Assembly: GCA_963693085.1 (NCBI GenBank)
Contig: OY856413.1
Location: 744,837,056-744,901,055, forward strand
Length of the DNA stretch: 64,000 nucleotides
Source of the DNA: Alisma plantago-aquatica
Taxonomy: Eukaryota > Streptophyta > Magnoliopsida > Alismatales > Alismataceae
Direction of reading: 5' to 3'
Shown here: positions 60,690-64,000 of the stretch, in pieces
Numbering within the stretch: the first letter of the stretch is position 1
Layout of the letters: every line of letters begins with the position of its first letter
Position numbers and translations under genes: made by a program
The notes under the pieces: generated by a model
Seen by the model: the letters and a program-made list of their open reading frames with translations, nothing else
Databases searched by the model: none
Told to the model about the DNA's origin: nothing

Positions 60690-61163
60690 CATGGTATACT
60701 ATAAAAGTGTGTTAAACTACAAAACTCTTATGATCTAGGATCAAGCTGTTGACCCCTCTCAGCATCTTAGGTTTGGATTTAACCACCATCCTAAGATGGG
60801 GGAAAAGTTAACAAAAAGAAAATGGACATTCAAGTCCCCCCTCCAATGTAACCTACTATTATGTTCCTTCCAGATCAAGAAACAAAGATCTGTAAAGCAG
60901 ATCCCCACAAAACATCTCACACCAGTATTGAGCCTAGTGTGCTCTACAATCCACAAAATACCCTCCAAAAAGGATAGTGGGGGAGCCTCCCCAACCCATC
61001 TTCAACCAACATCTACACTAGAGATATCTTGTGTATGAACACTCAAAGAACATGTGAGAATGTGACTCATCTTCTACCTTACATAGCAAGTAGGTTGGAT
61101 TAGCGTTCAGACCCCATTTGATCAGACGATCTGTAATAGGTAACCTACTATCATGAAAGTGTA
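60690..61163 (-). pseudogene. LINE 3' end with zinc-finger (zf-RVT) region
   Basis: Minus strand: DSRLPITDRLIKWGLNANPT, YLLCKVEDESHSHMFFECSY (the C-x2-C...H...C finger that closes plant LINE ORF2) and LCFLIWKEHNSRLH. It continues to about 60760 and a short 3' untranslated part. The upstream side is cut at about 61163. It is a different copy from the LINE at 1-1384, because the parts do not overlap in protein position and are separated by the Athila-2 LTR. Confidence 0.75.
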
Positions 61164-63404
61164 TGTTACCTTAAGTCAACACTCTTAATGGCTACAAATC
61201 CAAAGGCAAGTGGACTTGGGTGTCTATCTGTAGAATGGCACAAATATCTCACGCAGACAGTATATATGTAAAGCAGTAACAACAAGATATAACAAGATAC
61301 TAAAATTAGAGATAAGTGATACGTACCCATTTTTATATTTGAGTAACCCATTGGTGCTTCATTTCTGAACTAAAAGTCTTGAGATCAGTGGATCTTTATT
61401 AGGAAACTACAAATTTGATAAATAAAATATATCAATGCTAGTGCATTGAGTACACTATGAAAAATATGTAACCATAGTTTAAGAGTAATATAAAAGTTTC
61501 TTGGCTAGAAATATCATAATAATCAAGAACTAGAAACAAGGAGAGAACACTTAACGACTTTCTTTTGTAAAAAGCATGTTTTAGGTTTCTTTGTCAATTT
61601 TATCAATCGTAATCCTTTAGAATAACAAAGAACTAGCAAAGATCATTGATTTCAATATTGGAACATAAGATGATAACAAACTAGGACAGAGTCCAATACT
61701 TGGTCAATTACATCATGTATGCACAAAAAGGCCACCTTTAAATCAAGGGTGAACATAGAAGGTCAAAAAGATCTTTGAGGTGCATATAGATGGTCCAAGA
61801 CAACATCACAGTAAGATGTGGGCTAAGATTACTGATTTAGACAATTAATGTATCTTGGGATCATTAAAGACACATGTAGCACATGGTTGGGATTGATTAA
61901 TAACCAAATATTATCAATGCATCCTATTTACTTAAAACATGAGTGAAATATTCAAAACAAGTAGAATATAATAACATCATTAGAAAGTGACAAATTTCTA
62001 ATCAAAATGGTATATAATTTCATTATATTTGGATACAAGACCAAGGAGATAAAAGGTTTTAATTTTAGCACAAGAAAAGGGGTTTTAGGGGAGATTTTAA
62101 CCTTAATGGGCCGAGTTGTAAGGAGCAGAAGGTTGGCCCACAGTGGGAGGGTGCGCCCAGCTTGGTTCGCAAGAGGTCGTCAGTGGATGGAGGCCAAGGT
62201 TTATGGTAAATAGCACATATGGAATGCCCAAGGCAGTAGGGAGGGATCCGCATTGATGGAGAGTGGGTTGGGAAGGGGAGGAAGCATGTCCTTTAGATCC
62301 TCACACACCCTAGATCCTAGGCCAATCATGTCGCCACCCTTCTCGAGTCCAAGATGCACGAGTGGGCTACAACATACATAGCTATGAGCCTTCGTGCTTG
62401 TCTACGAGAGAGCATCCATGCTCATCGAATCCTGGCTACCGGTCATATGGCTTTGTCTTGACATGGAGAACCCTTCGACGAGGCTGATACAACTAGGGAT
62501 GAAGTCCCTCGTCTCACCTATGGAGGTGGCACCAAGGTCAGAAGGTGGGAGAAGAAGGGATCTAGGGCTCACAAAATTGCAAAAAGAAAAGGGGAGATGA
62601 TTGGTTGGGATTAAATAAAAAGTTTCCCGCCTTGATGAGTCTAAAATGGTGCTGAAACGAGGTGGGGAGTTAGCCCCTCTTAGTACAAGCACAAGGTTGT
62701 ACGGGGGTTGAAGACAAACTTTCAGACATAGGATCATGAGGGGAATCCATGGGAAATATAGATCAAAGGCCGAGATTAAACCAAAAAGGAAAAGCTAGAT
62801 TGCCACCATTTACAAAAGGGGTGCCTCCTTTCCAATAAGGAGTGGCGCAAGTGGTCAAGCATAGCGTTCCCTAACAAAGGGACCCGGGTTCGAATCCCAG
62901 TTGCCGCCTTGATTAACCACCCTCCTGGGCATTCAGCCTCCGCCACAGGTGTGGGAGAGGGGGAGAGAAATATTTTTCTCTTAATCTCAAAAGGGGTTCC
63001 TCCCCTAAGTGGCCTCCATGCCTAGAATGGGCCCAAAAGGATAAAATTCACTTCAAAAAATAGCTAGAAATCAAGTTAATTTAATAAAACTCAAATGAGC
63101 ATAGCTCTCTCATTATAGATTTTAATAGAGTGAAATTTGGTTCTTTGTAATCATATAAGTATCCTATACAAAATGAAAATGAGAAAAAAAAATGTATGTG
63201 TACACAAAAAGATGATAAAAAAGAAAAGGATGGAGATGACTGTTATGTTTTAAAACTAAATTAGAGACCAATTGAGGATCTTTAAGGTATCAATTGTACT
63301 CGAGTGTCATAAATTATGTATTCAAATATGAAATTTATGGAGAGTACAAGAGGTAAGTCTAAAATAAAAGTCATGATCAAACTTTGAATTTCCAAGTTAT
63401 CACA
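61164..63404 (-). repeat. Probable gypsy LTR cutting the LINE
   Basis: At 63405-63421 the minus strand has a TTTTAAGGTGGGGAGAG purine tract followed by TGTGATAACTTGG, the layout of a chromovirus PPT-LTR junction. The LINE protein similarity stops near 61163, and the next plus-strand bases are TGTTACC, which would read as GGTAACA at the LTR end. The 2.2 kb between would be the LTR. The GC-rich part at 62090-62560 would be its transcribed region. ORFs there match nothing I know. No partner LTR or target duplication is in the window. Confidence 0.4.
62827..62989 (+). mobile_element. tRNA-derived SINE
   Basis: Pol III box A-like TGGCGCAAGTGG (62844-62855) and a perfect box B GGTTCGAATCC (about 62888-62898) lie in a tRNA-like head of about 75 bp. 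A non-tRNA body and a T-rich end (ATATTTTTCTC) follow. Flanks AAAAGGGGTGCCTCC (62812-62826) and AAAAGGGGTTCCTCC (62990-63004) match at 14 of 15 positions and are the likely target duplication. Plant SINEs of the Au type start in a very similar way. Confidence 0.75.
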
Positions 63405-64000
63405 CTCTCCCCACCTTAAAAGGAATTTTATCCCCAAAATTAAAATAATCATTAAGTCAAGTTTGAGATTCCATATTCAATGATAGAATCAACACACTAT
63501 CATGAAAGGTATCATCACCACTTACCAAACCAATATCATTCTAAAATCAAGAAATGAAGCATGAAAGTCAACACATAGTCACATGGATCATCAAATTGGG
63601 AAAGATCATCACACGAGTCACATATTTGGAGAGATTGTCATACAGATCACCAATTTGGAGAGATCACATTTTAGGTCAATCGAATAGAGTTCAAGAGTAG
63701 GAATGACTTGAATTCCCAAGATTTAGGGTTTCTGGCTTCTACGTTGACCTAGGTGGGGTCCATGATTGAGATTTCATATTTCTACAATTCAAGACCAACA
63801 TCATATTTCAACGTCATGATTTCATGCTCAAAATCAATGGAAGGTCCCACCCTAGTCCACATGGAGCTTACCCATAAGTCATAAATCAAGAAAATTATGA
63901 TAGTCATAAATTCAAAATTTTGATATTTGGGAACATGAAAGTCATTAATCATATAATGAGGGTGATCTCAAGGTCCAAAGAGAGTGATCATAGGAGTCGA
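63405..64000 (-). other. Candidate 3' interior of the gypsy element, non-coding
   Basis: Upstream (minus sense) of the purine tract. No pol motif found on either strand. A ladder of loosely repeated 'gagagatcatcacatggtca'-like phrases occurs at 63590-63680. Confidence 0.3.

Noticed and set aside
60690..61163. This LINE end as the continuation of the LINE at 1-1384
   Set aside because: Athila-2 separates target halves at 1384, and the expected continuation is the LINE 5' half, not its 3' end, so these are two copies.
62838..62915. tRNA gene
   Set aside because: A and B boxes are present, but arms do not form a complete cloverleaf by eye and a SINE body and duplication follow.

Overview
This window is plant nuclear heterochromatin made almost entirely of retrotransposons inserted into one another. 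I see no host protein-coding gene, rRNA gene or functional tRNA gene. It is a flowering plant because every recognisable element belongs to a plant lineage: Athila-type and Tekay/Del-type Ty3/gypsy, Ty1/copia with initiator-Met primer sites, plant LINEs, and a tRNA-derived SINE. The base composition is AT-rich, and the 4 kb LTRs and deep nesting suggest a large genome. I do not name a species.

Layout, oldest to youngest. (0) A minus-strand LINE is cut at 1384. (1) An Athila-like element (Athila-2, minus strand) ends there. Its 3' LTR is split into 1385-2326 and 57841-58414, and its interior runs right from 58415 to about 60600. (2) A full-length Athila-like element (Athila-1, minus strand) spans 2327-57835. 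It sits inside the Athila-2 LTR, has 5-bp target duplications AGGCA, LTRs of about 1.5 kb, and a decayed gag, protease, RT, RNase H, integrase and env-like ORF. (3) Inside Athila-1 are a solo LTR in the integrase (11815-14378), a Ty1/copia element in the same integrase (14523-51330, AAACC duplications), and a probable LTR insertion of about 3.3 kb (about 7886-11225) between pol and the env-like ORF. (4) The copia 5' LTR was hit twice. One hit is a Tekay/Del chromovirus (14979-28035, TTGGT duplications, two 4111-bp LTRs). The other is a non-coding element with three LTRs and two 0.75-kb interiors (28455-43037).

Right of 60600 lie a LINE 3' end (zinc-finger region), a probable gypsy LTR inserted into that LINE (about 61164-63404), and a SINE inside the LTR (62827-62989).

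Hand-counted LTR divergence follows the nesting order: Athila-1 about 15-20%, copia about 8%, Tekay about 3%, triple-LTR element about 2%. Every coding region is broken by stops or frameshifts, so no element here is autonomous. The least expected signal lies outside the ORFs. Several unrelated LTR families carry arrays of short inverted repeats whose arms vary in a pairing-preserving way, and three families place the TATA box in the loop of a 6-8 bp inverted repeat.
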